From an uncultured Ilumatobacter sp. (GTDB lineage: Bacteria > Actinomycetota > Acidimicrobiia > Acidimicrobiales > Ilumatobacteraceae), in assembly GCA_938049325.1 (NCBI GenBank), contig CALICC010000264.1, positions 1 through 5,227 on the forward strand: a DNA stretch of 5,227 nt. The letters run 5' to 3'. The notes under the pieces were generated by a model, which ran no database searches, was not told where the DNA came from, and saw nothing but the letters and a program-made list of their open reading frames with translations. Numbering within the stretch: position 1 is the first letter of the stretch; each line of letters opens with the position of its first letter. Shown one piece after another: positions 1 to 5,227 of the stretch. A program made the translations under genes and the position numbers.

Positions 1-308
1 CGCAGTGCCTGAACCTCGCGCTCGATCCCATCGAGACTGTGGCGACGTATCCACTCGATCGCGTGCGTGAGATCCACGTGAGTGGCGGGTCGTGGGATGA
101 CCGCGGTGGCCGCGCAATCCGGCGCGATACACACGACGACACGGTGCCCGACGACGTGCTCGATCTGCTCGAACGGATCGCTCCGTCGTGCCCGGCACTC
201 GAAACGGTCGTGTACGAGCGGCTCGGAACGACGCTCGCCGATCCGGCGTCGCACGACCCGTATCGCGACGATGTCCGCCGCGTCCGCGAGATCGTGAGCC
301 ACTGGTGA
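1..308 (+). CDS. DUF692 / MNIO-family protein, C-terminal fragment (5' end outside window)
   Basis: This is the last ~101 codons of a gene whose start lies left of the window; the frame is open from base 3 with no in-frame stop. The fragment reads like the C-terminal part of a DUF692 TIM barrel (multinuclear non-heme iron-dependent oxidase, MNIO). It has a CLNLALDP strand, then PLDRVREIHVSGGSW with the conserved His at bases 75-77, then RRDTHDDTVPDDV with the D-x-H pair (His at 132-134), and a final VVYERLG strand with its Glu. In characterised MNIOs (MbnB, TglH) the corresponding His/Asp/Glu residues bind two or three iron ions, and the enzymes remodel cysteine or other residues of a peptide substrate. 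Substrate and chemistry here are unknown. A GTG at base 39 falls inside the conserved domain and is not a credible start. The stop overlaps the start of the next gene, implying translational coupling. Family call good; function inferred only. Confidence 0.8.
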   Translation, partial: QCLNLALDPIETVATYPLDRVREIHVSGGSWDDRGGRAIRRDTHDDTVPDDVLDLLERIAPSCPALETVVYERLGTTLADPASHDPYRDDVRRVREIVSHW

Positions 309-535
309 ACGCCCAATCTTGGGGAGCTTCGACTGGCGGACCGGCGAACCAACGTCTCGACGACTACCAGGCCGCCTTGCTCGACATTCTCCACCGGGGG
401 AGTGACGGTGAGGTGATGGCCGCCGAGATCGACGCCGCCGCGCAGGCCGCGTCGCTGCCGACGGGCGAACTCGACGCGCAACTCATCGAAGTCGCCGCCG
501 ATCTGACTCGCACATGGGGACGCGTGGCGCGCTGA
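305..535 (+). CDS. small partner protein of the DUF692 gene, function unknown (76 aa)
   Basis: The GTG start at 305 overlaps the upstream TGA by two bases (GTGA arrangement). I prefer it to a longer in-frame start at 188, which would lie deep inside the DUF692 gene. A weak Shine-Dalgarno-like GTGAG sits 6 bases upstream (294-298). The product has a short Ser/Gly-rich N-terminus followed by a helix-rich, acidic, Ala-rich body (RLDDYQAALLDILH at about 17-30, then EIDAAAQAAS at 41-50 and a final helix ending TWGRVAR). It has no cysteine, no signal peptide and no membrane segment. MNIO enzymes usually need a small partner that presents the substrate peptide, often encoded just downstream or fused. 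The L-x-x-YQAAL opening recalls the helical domain seen next to or fused to actinobacterial DUF692 proteins. That similarity is from memory and is not proof. A partner role is inferred mainly from the overlap. Confidence 0.65.
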   Translation: MNAQSWGASTGGPANQRLDDYQAALLDILHRGSDGEVMAAEIDAAAQAASLPTGELDAQLIEVAADLTRTWGRVAR

Positions 536-563
536 CGCCGCAACTTGCCCAACGGAAGAAGGC

Positions 564-1046
564 CTATGGCAGGTCGCCGAGGCCGACGGCGTTGGCGGGC
601 CAGTTGGCCGGCGCGAGACCGAGTGGGCTGGTGCCGATCGGTGCGCCGTACCAGAGGCGATGACGACGCCGCACGAACAACCACTCGCCGTCGCGTCGGG
701 CATAGCTGTCGTGGTACTCGATCATCTGGACGATCCACTCGCCGTCGATCTCGAGTTCGGCGCGGGTGCTGACGATCCCGGTGGCGTCGTCTGCGCCGAG
801 GACGTCGATCACCTGATTCGTCACGTGGAGCACGGTCAGGCCGAGTGGTGCGAGCTGGCGGGTGAAGTCGGCGCGCAACTCGTCGCGCCCGAACCGATCG
901 CGGCCCACCTGGACATCGTCGACGAACAGCGTTGCCAATTCGTCGACGTCGTGGCGGCTCATGGCCAGCGCATACCGGCTGGCGAGCTGGCGGATCTGCT
1001 CGCACGCTCCGAGCCACGCCTGCGGATCTGACTGCTGCACACTCAC
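564..1046 (-). CDS. SnoaL/NTF2-like fold protein (SnoaL_4-type), 160 aa
   Basis: The protein is a single cone-shaped alpha+beta barrel of the SnoaL_4/NTF2 type. Its N-terminal helices show the family pattern IRQLASRYALAMSRHDVDELATLF (residues 18-41), including Tyr25 and Asp33. Then come LHVTNQVIDV (73-82, His74), EIDGEWIVQMIEYHDSY (99-115) and a typical last strand DGEWLFVRRRHRLWY (119-133), followed by a Pro/Gly-rich tail. The family includes scytalone-dehydratase-like dehydratases, polyketide cyclases, Rieske dioxygenase beta subunits and the bile-acid dehydratase BaiE. Tyr, Asp and His at these positions are commonly catalytic, so a small lyase or isomerase is plausible, but the substrate is not known. 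The length fits a complete member. I chose GTG at 1046 because the open frame extending to 1445 would overlap the dehydrogenase gene antisense; a second GTG at 1040 is also possible. No clear ribosome-binding site precedes either. The gene is divergent from the acyl-CoA dehydrogenase operon (60-base gap) and convergent with the small gene (28-base gap). Confidence 0.85.
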   Translation of the reverse strand: MSVQQSDPQAWLGACEQIRQLASRYALAMSRHDVDELATLFVDDVQVGRDRFGRDELRADFTRQLAPLGLTVLHVTNQVIDVLGADDATGIVSTRAELEIDGEWIVQMIEYHDSYARRDGEWLFVRRRHRLWYGAPIGTSPLGLAPANWPANAVGLGDLP

Positions 1047-1050
1047 TGCA

Positions 1051-1082
1051 TTGGACGGTAGCCCACCCGCTGCATCTAGAAT
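1051..1082 (+). promoter_or_regulatory. candidate promoter of the acyl-CoA dehydrogenase operon
   Basis: TAGAAT at 1077-1082 fits the actinobacterial -10 pattern TAnnnT. TTGGAC at 1051-1056 resembles a -35, but the spacer is 20 bases, longer than ideal. Transcription would start near 1088-1090, leaving an untranslated leader of only about 17-19 bases before the ATG at 1107. That leader holds no clear Shine-Dalgarno sequence. Inference from sequence only. Confidence 0.4.
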
Positions 1083-1098
1083 CTGACGCGGATTCAGA
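1079..1098. promoter_or_regulatory. palindromic candidate operator in the divergent intergenic region
   Basis: Two overlapping inverted repeats share this stretch: GAATC-N7-GATTC (1079-1095) and TCTGA-N7-TCAGA (1082-1098). Each is a perfect 5-base half-site pair; over their 17-base spans each matches at 6 of 8 paired positions. The element overlaps the candidate -10 and start site of the forward promoter, a good position for repression. Its size suits a TetR- or GntR-type dimer, which commonly control acyl-CoA metabolism genes, but no regulator gene is in the window. Confidence 0.35.
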
Positions 1099-1106
1099 AA
1101 CCACCG

Positions 1107-2288
1107 ATGGACATCTCCGACACCCCAGAAGAAGCCGCCTTCCGAGCGGAGGCCCGTGCGTGGCTCGACGAGCACGCGACACCCCGCGGCCAGAGCACTG
1201 AGGAACCCGATCTCGGCGATCATGTCCAGCGTGCTCGCGACTGGCAGCGCACACTGCACGAGCACGGTTGGGCCGGCTTGTCGTGGCCTGAGGAGTTCGG
1301 CGGGCGCGGTCTCCCCGGCGCCTTTGCGACGGTCTTCGCGGAGGAGATGGCGGGCTTCGAGGAAACGACCGGTTCGCTCACCGTGTCGCTCGGCATGGTC
1401 GCCCCAACGCTCATGGCGCACGGCACGCCCGAGCAGCAAGAACACATCGCCAAGATGCTCCGCGGAGAGGAACTGTGGTGTCAGCTCTTCTCCGAACCGG
1501 GAGCGGGAAGCGACCTCGCCACCCTCGGCACTCGCGCCGAGCGCGACGGTGACGTGTGGGTCGTCAACGGGCAGAAGGTGTGGACGTCGCTCGCACAGTT
1601 CGCCGACTACGGCATCCTGCTCGCTCGCACCGACCCCGACCTACCCAAGCACACCGGCATCAGCTACTTCATCGTCGACATGAACGACCCGGGCATCGAG
1701 ATCCGTCCGCTCGTCCAGATGACCGGCCAAGCGCACTTCAACGAAACGTTTCTCACCGACGTGCGCATCCCGGCCGAGAACATGGTCGGCGGTGTCGGCG
1801 AAGGGTGGTCGGTGGCGCGCACCACGCTGACCTCCGAACGTTCCTCGATCGCCGGTGGCAACTCGGGCTGGAGCGTCGAAACGTTGATCGAGGAAGCTCG
1901 CGCTCGCGGTCGTTGCGATGACCCGGTCGTTCGCCAGCAGCTCGCGGCTGCGCACTGCCGCGCCGAGGTGCTCAAGGTCATGGGTTATCGCATCAGGACG
2001 GCGACGTCGCAGGGCCGGTTCCCCGGACCCGAGGCGCTCGCCATGAAGCTCGGCTACGCCCGGCATTGGGTTGCCAGCACCGAGACGGCGATGGAGTTAC
2101 TCGGCGCCGACGCGACGATGTACGACCAGAGCGAGCCGTGGCAGTACGCGTTTCTCAATCAGTTCGCCATCCGCCTCGGCGGTGGTACCGACGAAGTGCA
2201 ACAGAACATCATCGGCGAGCTCGGCCTCGGGCTCCCACGCGAACCGTCCGCCGATCGCGGCGTGCCCTGGAAGGATCTCCCTCGATGA
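1107..2288 (+). CDS. acyl-CoA dehydrogenase, FadE-type catalytic subunit (393 aa)
   Basis: This FAD-dependent enzyme is predicted to introduce the alpha,beta (trans-2) double bond into an acyl-CoA. The full three-domain layout is present. The N-terminal helical domain runs from MDISDTPEEAAFRAEARAWL through HGWAGLSWPEEFGGRG (53-68). The middle beta domain has LFSEPGAGSDLA (127-138) and VNGQKVWTS (153-161), which contact FAD and substrate. The C-terminal helical domain ends with RLGGGTDEVQQNIIGELGLG (356-375). The catalytic base is most likely Glu244 in TLTSERSSIAGG, the helix-G position used by isovaleryl-CoA dehydrogenase and FadE26-like proteins. The loop position used by medium-chain dehydrogenases (Glu before Gly-Thr) is Gly here. 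The usual R-x2-FG...FQ flavin-contact segment after helix G is missing. The length is normal for the FadE17/FadE26 group. The ATG at 1107 matches the conserved N-terminus. The stop overlaps the next start (ATGA), and the next gene supplies the missing motif, suggesting a heteromer. Confidence 0.93.
   Translation: MDISDTPEEAAFRAEARAWLDEHATPRGQSTEEPDLGDHVQRARDWQRTLHEHGWAGLSWPEEFGGRGLPGAFATVFAEEMAGFEETTGSLTVSLGMVAPTLMAHGTPEQQEHIAKMLRGEELWCQLFSEPGAGSDLATLGTRAERDGDVWVVNGQKVWTSLAQFADYGILLARTDPDLPKHTGISYFIVDMNDPGIEIRPLVQMTGQAHFNETFLTDVRIPAENMVGGVGEGWSVARTTLTSERSSIAGGNSGWSVETLIEEARARGRCDDPVVRQQLAAAHCRAEVLKVMGYRIRTATSQGRFPGPEALAMKLGYARHWVASTETAMELLGADATMYDQSEPWQYAFLNQFAIRLGGGTDEVQQNIIGELGLGLPREPSADRGVPWKDLPR
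2271..2275 (+). promoter_or_regulatory. ribosome-binding site for the second dehydrogenase gene
   Basis: AAGGA lies 9 bases before the ATG at 2285, inside the end of the upstream gene. It supports this start over an open frame reaching back to 2066 and fits translational coupling across the ATGA overlap. Confidence 0.7.
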
Positions 2289-3385
2289 ATTTCGACCTCT
2301 CCGAAGAACAACAGGTCATTGCCGACCTCGCCGCTCAGCTGTTCGGCGATCTCGCCACGACCGAACGAGTCAAGGCGGCCGAGCAGGGCGACGGCATCGA
2401 CCGCGAGCTGTGGGCATCGATCGCCGAGGCTGGTCTGCTGGCGCTCAGCCTGCCCGAGAGCGCGGGCGGAAGCGGTATGGGTCTCGTCGAGCTGTGCCTG
2501 GTTGCCCAGCAGATCGGGCGCACGGTTGCACCCGTTCCCTTCACGTCGACCACGGTCGCTGCCATGACGCTCGCCGAGCACGGCGTCGGCACCGACCTGT
2601 TGCCGGGCGTGGCAGACGGTTCGGTCATCCTCGCGTCAGCGTTGGCCGAAACCGGTGCCAACGATCCGCTTGCTCCGTCGGTGATCGCCACACGGTCGGG
2701 TGACGGCGCCGTACGCCTGGTCGGTGAGAAGCCGGCGGTTCCGGCGTTGCCGCTCGCAACCGCGGTGCTGGTCCCGGCGATGCTCGACGGCGCCACGATC
2801 CTCGCGCTCGTCGACCTCTCGACCGCCACCGCAGGCGTCGAGATCACGCCACTGAAGACCACGAGCCGCGAGTCGCAAGGCCATCTGACGCTTGACGTCG
2901 ACGTCCCGGCGAGCCACGTGATCGACGACGACGCCGCGCTCGAACAGCTCTTCTTGCGGTCGATCGCCGCGCTGAGCGCCGTCCAGTTGGGCGTCGGAGA
3001 AGGTTCGGTGGCCATGGCTGCTGAACACGTGTCGAATCGCCAGCAGTTCGGCCGTCCGCTCTCGGCATTCCAAGCCGTCTCGCAACGCGCCGCCGACGCG
3101 TACATCTTCAACGAAGCCATCCGCTCGACGGTGTACAACGCCGCCTGGCAACTCGAGAACGAGCCGGGCGACAAAGCGCGAGCCGACACGCTCGCTGCGG
3201 CGTACTGGTCGTCGGAAGGCACCGAGAAGGTCGTGCTCGCCGCACAGCACCTGCATGGCGGCGTGGGCGCCGATATCGAGTATCCCGTTCACCGCTACTT
3301 CCAGTGGGGCATGCAGAACGCCACGGCGCTCGGTACCGCAACGTCGCATCTCGTGCGGCTCGGCGACCAGCTCGCCACGAGGTAA
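2285..3385 (+). CDS. acyl-CoA dehydrogenase-like subunit with degenerate active site (366 aa)
   Basis: This is an acyl-CoA dehydrogenase-family protein of the shorter FadE type (366 aa). The N-terminal helical domain starts MNFDLSEEQQVIADLAAQLF and runs through LLALSLPESAGGSGMGLVEL (51-70). The middle domain is worn: where normal enzymes have FSEPxAGSD there is LAETGANDPLAP (120-131), and the NGxKxxxTxA segment is replaced by VGEKPAVPALPLATA. No Glu occupies the helix-G catalytic position (about 226, in LRSIAALSAVQ) and none precedes the Gly pair in HLHGGVGAD. The flavin-binding C-terminal motifs are well kept: NRQQFGRPLSAFQAV (251-265) and QHLHGGVGADIEYPVHRYF (321-339). This is the profile of the second subunit of alpha2beta2 FadE complexes such as FadE28-FadE29. 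It probably forms a shared FAD site with the preceding gene product rather than acting alone; that partnership is inferred. The start is set by the ATGA overlap and the AAGGA site upstream. Confidence 0.9.
   Translation: MNFDLSEEQQVIADLAAQLFGDLATTERVKAAEQGDGIDRELWASIAEAGLLALSLPESAGGSGMGLVELCLVAQQIGRTVAPVPFTSTTVAAMTLAEHGVGTDLLPGVADGSVILASALAETGANDPLAPSVIATRSGDGAVRLVGEKPAVPALPLATAVLVPAMLDGATILALVDLSTATAGVEITPLKTTSRESQGHLTLDVDVPASHVIDDDAALEQLFLRSIAALSAVQLGVGEGSVAMAAEHVSNRQQFGRPLSAFQAVSQRAADAYIFNEAIRSTVYNAAWQLENEPGDKARADTLAAAYWSSEGTEKVVLAAQHLHGGVGADIEYPVHRYFQWGMQNATALGTATSHLVRLGDQLATR
3379..3382 (+). promoter_or_regulatory. ribosome-binding site for the FMN/FAD reductase gene
   Basis: GAGG lies 7 bases before the ATG at 3390. 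It sits in the last codons of the preceding gene, just before its TAA stop. The two genes are separated by only 4 bases, so they are almost certainly co-transcribed. Confidence 0.6.
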
Positions 3386-3389
3386 GAGC

Positions 3390-5227
3390 ATGAGCTCGCA
3401 GCACGATCGTCTCCTCAGCTCGAGCACGATCGGGCCGATGACGTTGCGCAACCGCATCGTCATGCCGGCGATGGATCAAAACGTCTGCACGACCGACGGC
3501 CTGCTCACCGAAGCGAACATCGATCACTACGAGCAGCGCGCCATCGGCGGCGCAGGTTTGCTCATCGTCGAAACCTCGGCGGTCATGTTCCCGATTGGTG
3601 CCACGTCGCGCGTGCAGCCATCGGTTGCCACCGACGACTGCATCGACGGCTTCGCCCGGCTCGCCGACCGTGTCCATGCACACGGCGCGAAAGTGATCGT
3701 GCAGATCTGTCATCACGGCAAGACGGCCTTGGTCGACACCGCCGAGGGCCGCGAGCTCACCGTTGCGTCCGCTCCACTTCCGGTTATGGACTACGGCCAG
3801 TTCGCGATCGACCTGACCATCGACGAGATGATGAAGATGGCCGCGAAGACCGACGGCAAGGTCCCGGTCCATCACGAGGCCACGGTCGACGACCTGTTGA
3901 TGATCATCGACGCGTTCGCCGACGCCGCCGAACGGATGCAGCGCGCGGGTTGCGACGGCATCGAAGTGCACGCGGCGCACGGCTATCTACTCTCGATGTT
4001 TCTCTCACCGTTCTGGAACACGCGTGACGACGAGTACGGCGGCGACGTCGAGCGTCGCACACGGTTGCTGCGCGAGGTCATCGCTGCGATTCGCGCGCGA
4101 TGTGGCGCCGAGTTCGCGATCGTCGTGCGCCTCGATGCGAACGAGTTCCGTATGGACGGTGCGATCACGCCCGACCTCGCCGCCCGACACGCCGCCGCCG
4201 CAGTCGGTGCGGGCGCTGATGCGATCCATGTGAGCGCGATCGGCGCGCCTGACTCGGGCGTCGCATTCACCGACGGACCGCTGCCCTGGCAGCTCGGTCA
4301 GTACCGCCAGATCACCAAGCCGATCCGCGCCGCCGTGAGCGTTCCCGTGATCGCCGTCGGGCGAATCACCCCCGATATCGGCAACGAGATGATCGCGGAG
4401 GCCGAATGCGACTTCGTGTCGATGGGACGCCAGCTGCTCGCCGACCCGGATCTCCCGCGTCGTCTCGGCGATGGTCGACCCGACCTCGTGCGGCCGTGCA
4501 TCAACTGCTTCGTGTGTGTCGCGCAGAACTTCTGGTCGGACGTCCCGCGCTGTGCGGTGAACGCTCGGCTCGGTCGACCCGACGCCCCCGTGCCGCAACC
4601 CACCGAGGCACCGCTCAAGGTCGCCGTGATCGGTGGCGGCCCCGCTGGACTCGAAGCGGCTCGCGTCGCTGCCGGGCGAGGGCACCGCGTCACGATCTTC
4701 GAACGCGCGGCCGAGCTCGGTGGCACCGCTCGCTTTTCGTCGATGACCACGCCCATCAACGGCGCACTCGTCGACTATCTCGTTGCCGCCGTCACCGAAC
4801 TCGGTGTCACTGTCCGAACGTCCACCGACGCGACGCCACAGTTGATCGACGACGGCCGATTCGACCGGGTGATCGTCGCGACCGGCGCGGTCCGTAGTCG
4901 GCCCGACCTGCCGGGCGCCGATCTCGACCACGTGCTCACCGGCGACGACCTACGCGCGCTGCTCACTGGTGATGACCCCGACGTGGCCCGGCGCCTCCCG
5001 CGCTGGCAACAACTGGCGCTGCAGGCAGGTCGTCGAACTCGGGCGATGTCGCCGGCACGAATTCGCACACTCAGTCGGCAGTGGATGCCGATCGGCAAGC
5101 GGGTCGTGGTGGTCGGCGGTGGGCTCGTGGGGATCGAGATCGCCGAGTTCCTCGCCGAACGCGGACGCCGGGTCACGGTGCTCGAAGCAGGTGCCTACGC
5201 AGCGACCGAGATGGCCCACCCGCGGCG
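3390..5227 (+). CDS. NADH:flavin oxidoreductase / 2,4-dienoyl-CoA reductase-type FMN-[4Fe-4S]-FAD enzyme, C-terminus cut by window edge
   Basis: 612 codons are visible with no stop. The family is typically about 640-690 residues, so the C-terminal end is missing. Residues ~8-365 form the old-yellow-enzyme TIM barrel: TIGPMTLRNRIVMPAM (13-28), QICHHGK (105-111, active-site His pair), GIEVHAAHGYLLSMFLSPF (190-208, His194/His197/Tyr199), VVRLDANE (245-252, FMN-contacting Arg248) and SMGRQLLADP (344-353, FMN phosphate). A [4Fe-4S] site follows at Cys370, Cys373, Cys376 and Cys388. Then come FAD- and NAD(P)H-binding Rossmann motifs, VAVIGGGPAGLEAARVAAGRG (411-431) and VVVVGGGLVGIEIAEFL (572-588). 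Electrons would flow NAD(P)H to FAD to Fe-S to FMN and on to an electron-poor C=C bond. Relatives include FadH, trimethylamine dehydrogenase and the bile-acid reductases BaiCD/BaiH. Placement behind an acyl-CoA dehydrogenase pair suggests an enoyl- or dienoyl-CoA substrate, or a cyclic enone. An insert at ~145-163 and a long linker at ~508-568 are unusual. GAGG precedes the ATG at a good distance. Confidence 0.92.
   Translation, partial: MSSQHDRLLSSSTIGPMTLRNRIVMPAMDQNVCTTDGLLTEANIDHYEQRAIGGAGLLIVETSAVMFPIGATSRVQPSVATDDCIDGFARLADRVHAHGAKVIVQICHHGKTALVDTAEGRELTVASAPLPVMDYGQFAIDLTIDEMMKMAAKTDGKVPVHHEATVDDLLMIIDAFADAAERMQRAGCDGIEVHAAHGYLLSMFLSPFWNTRDDEYGGDVERRTRLLREVIAAIRARCGAEFAIVVRLDANEFRMDGAITPDLAARHAAAAVGAGADAIHVSAIGAPDSGVAFTDGPLPWQLGQYRQITKPIRAAVSVPVIAVGRITPDIGNEMIAEAECDFVSMGRQLLADPDLPRRLGDGRPDLVRPCINCFVCVAQNFWSDVPRCAVNARLGRPDAPVPQPTEAPLKVAVIGGGPAGLEAARVAAGRGHRVTIFERAAELGGTARFSSMTTPINGALVDYLVAAVTELGVTVRTSTDATPQLIDDGRFDRVIVATGAVRSRPDLPGADLDHVLTGDDLRALLTGDDPDVARRLPRWQQLALQAGRRTRAMSPARIRTLSRQWMPIGKRVVVVGGGLVGIEIAEFLAERGRRVTVLEAGAYAATEMAHPR

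Noticed and set aside
39..308. GTG at 39 as the start of a complete 89-residue gene.
   Set aside because: The frame stays open to the window edge and the residues before it (CLNLALDP) belong to the same DUF692 domain, so this is a truncated longer gene.
524..541. Stem-loop (GTGGCG / CGCCGC around the TGA stop of the small gene) as a terminator.
   Set aside because: The stem is only 6 pairs with one wobble, and no T-run follows on either strand. GC-rich DNA forms such hairpins by chance.
564..1445. Long minus-strand reading frame (293 codons) extending the SnoaL gene into the dehydrogenase gene.
   Set aside because: The part beyond 1046 is antisense to a well-conserved acyl-CoA dehydrogenase N-terminus and has no family resemblance. 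The SnoaL domain begins just after the GTG at 1046.
2335..3222. Long minus-strand open frames opposite the second dehydrogenase (also 2636-3463 and 3108-3980).
   Set aside because: Low-complexity Arg/Ser/Ala compositions typical of antisense frames in GC-rich genes; the plus strand encodes a clear conserved protein.
2066..3385. 439-codon version of the second dehydrogenase starting at 2066.
   Set aside because: The first 73 codons are an out-of-frame reading of the upstream dehydrogenase; the conserved N-terminus, the ATGA overlap and the AAGGA site all support 2285.
4005..4931. 308-codon minus-strand frame opposite the reductase.
   Set aside because: The plus strand carries an uninterrupted reductase with all cofactor motifs; the antisense product has no recognisable domain.

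Overview
The window is GC-rich DNA with strong G/C preference at third codon positions, GTG as well as ATG starts, and tightly packed, overlapping genes. It encodes a pair of FadE-type acyl-CoA dehydrogenases and an actinobacterial-looking DUF692 protein. Together these suggest a high-GC actinomycete, possibly an Acidimicrobiia/Ilumatobacter-like lineage. That placement is inferred from gene content and style; no taxonomic marker is present.

Layout. (1) Positions 1-535, plus strand: the 3' end of a DUF692/MNIO (multinuclear non-heme iron oxidase) gene, overlapping by 3 bases a small 76-residue partner gene of unknown function. (2) Positions 564-1046, minus strand: a SnoaL/NTF2-like protein, convergent with the small gene. 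(3) Positions 1047-1106: a 60-base divergent intergenic region with a candidate promoter and a palindromic element overlapping its -10. (4) Positions 1107-5227, plus strand: a tight operon of two acyl-CoA dehydrogenase subunits (4-base ATGA overlap) and a two-domain FMN/4Fe-4S/FAD 'old yellow enzyme'-type reductase (2,4-dienoyl-CoA reductase/TMADH/BaiCD architecture). The reductase gene runs off the right edge.

How the genes may work together. The two dehydrogenases carry complementary halves of the usual motif set. The first has the helix-G catalytic Glu and the SEPGAGSD substrate/FAD loop. The second has a degenerate middle domain but keeps the R-x2-FG...FQ and HLHGGVG motifs. This is the pattern of the obligate alpha2beta2 FadE heteromers known from mycobacterial steroid side-chain degradation. 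With the ene-reductase behind them and a divergent SnoaL-fold protein (a fold that includes dehydratases, isomerases and the bile-acid dehydratase BaiE), the most economical reading is a CoA-linked catabolic module. Its substrate would be an unsaturated, bulky (steroid-, isoprenoid- or cyclic-type) acid; the actual substrate cannot be read from sequence. The DUF692 pair at the left looks like a separate transcription unit.

No RNA genes, mobile elements, CRISPR arrays or substantial repeats were seen.
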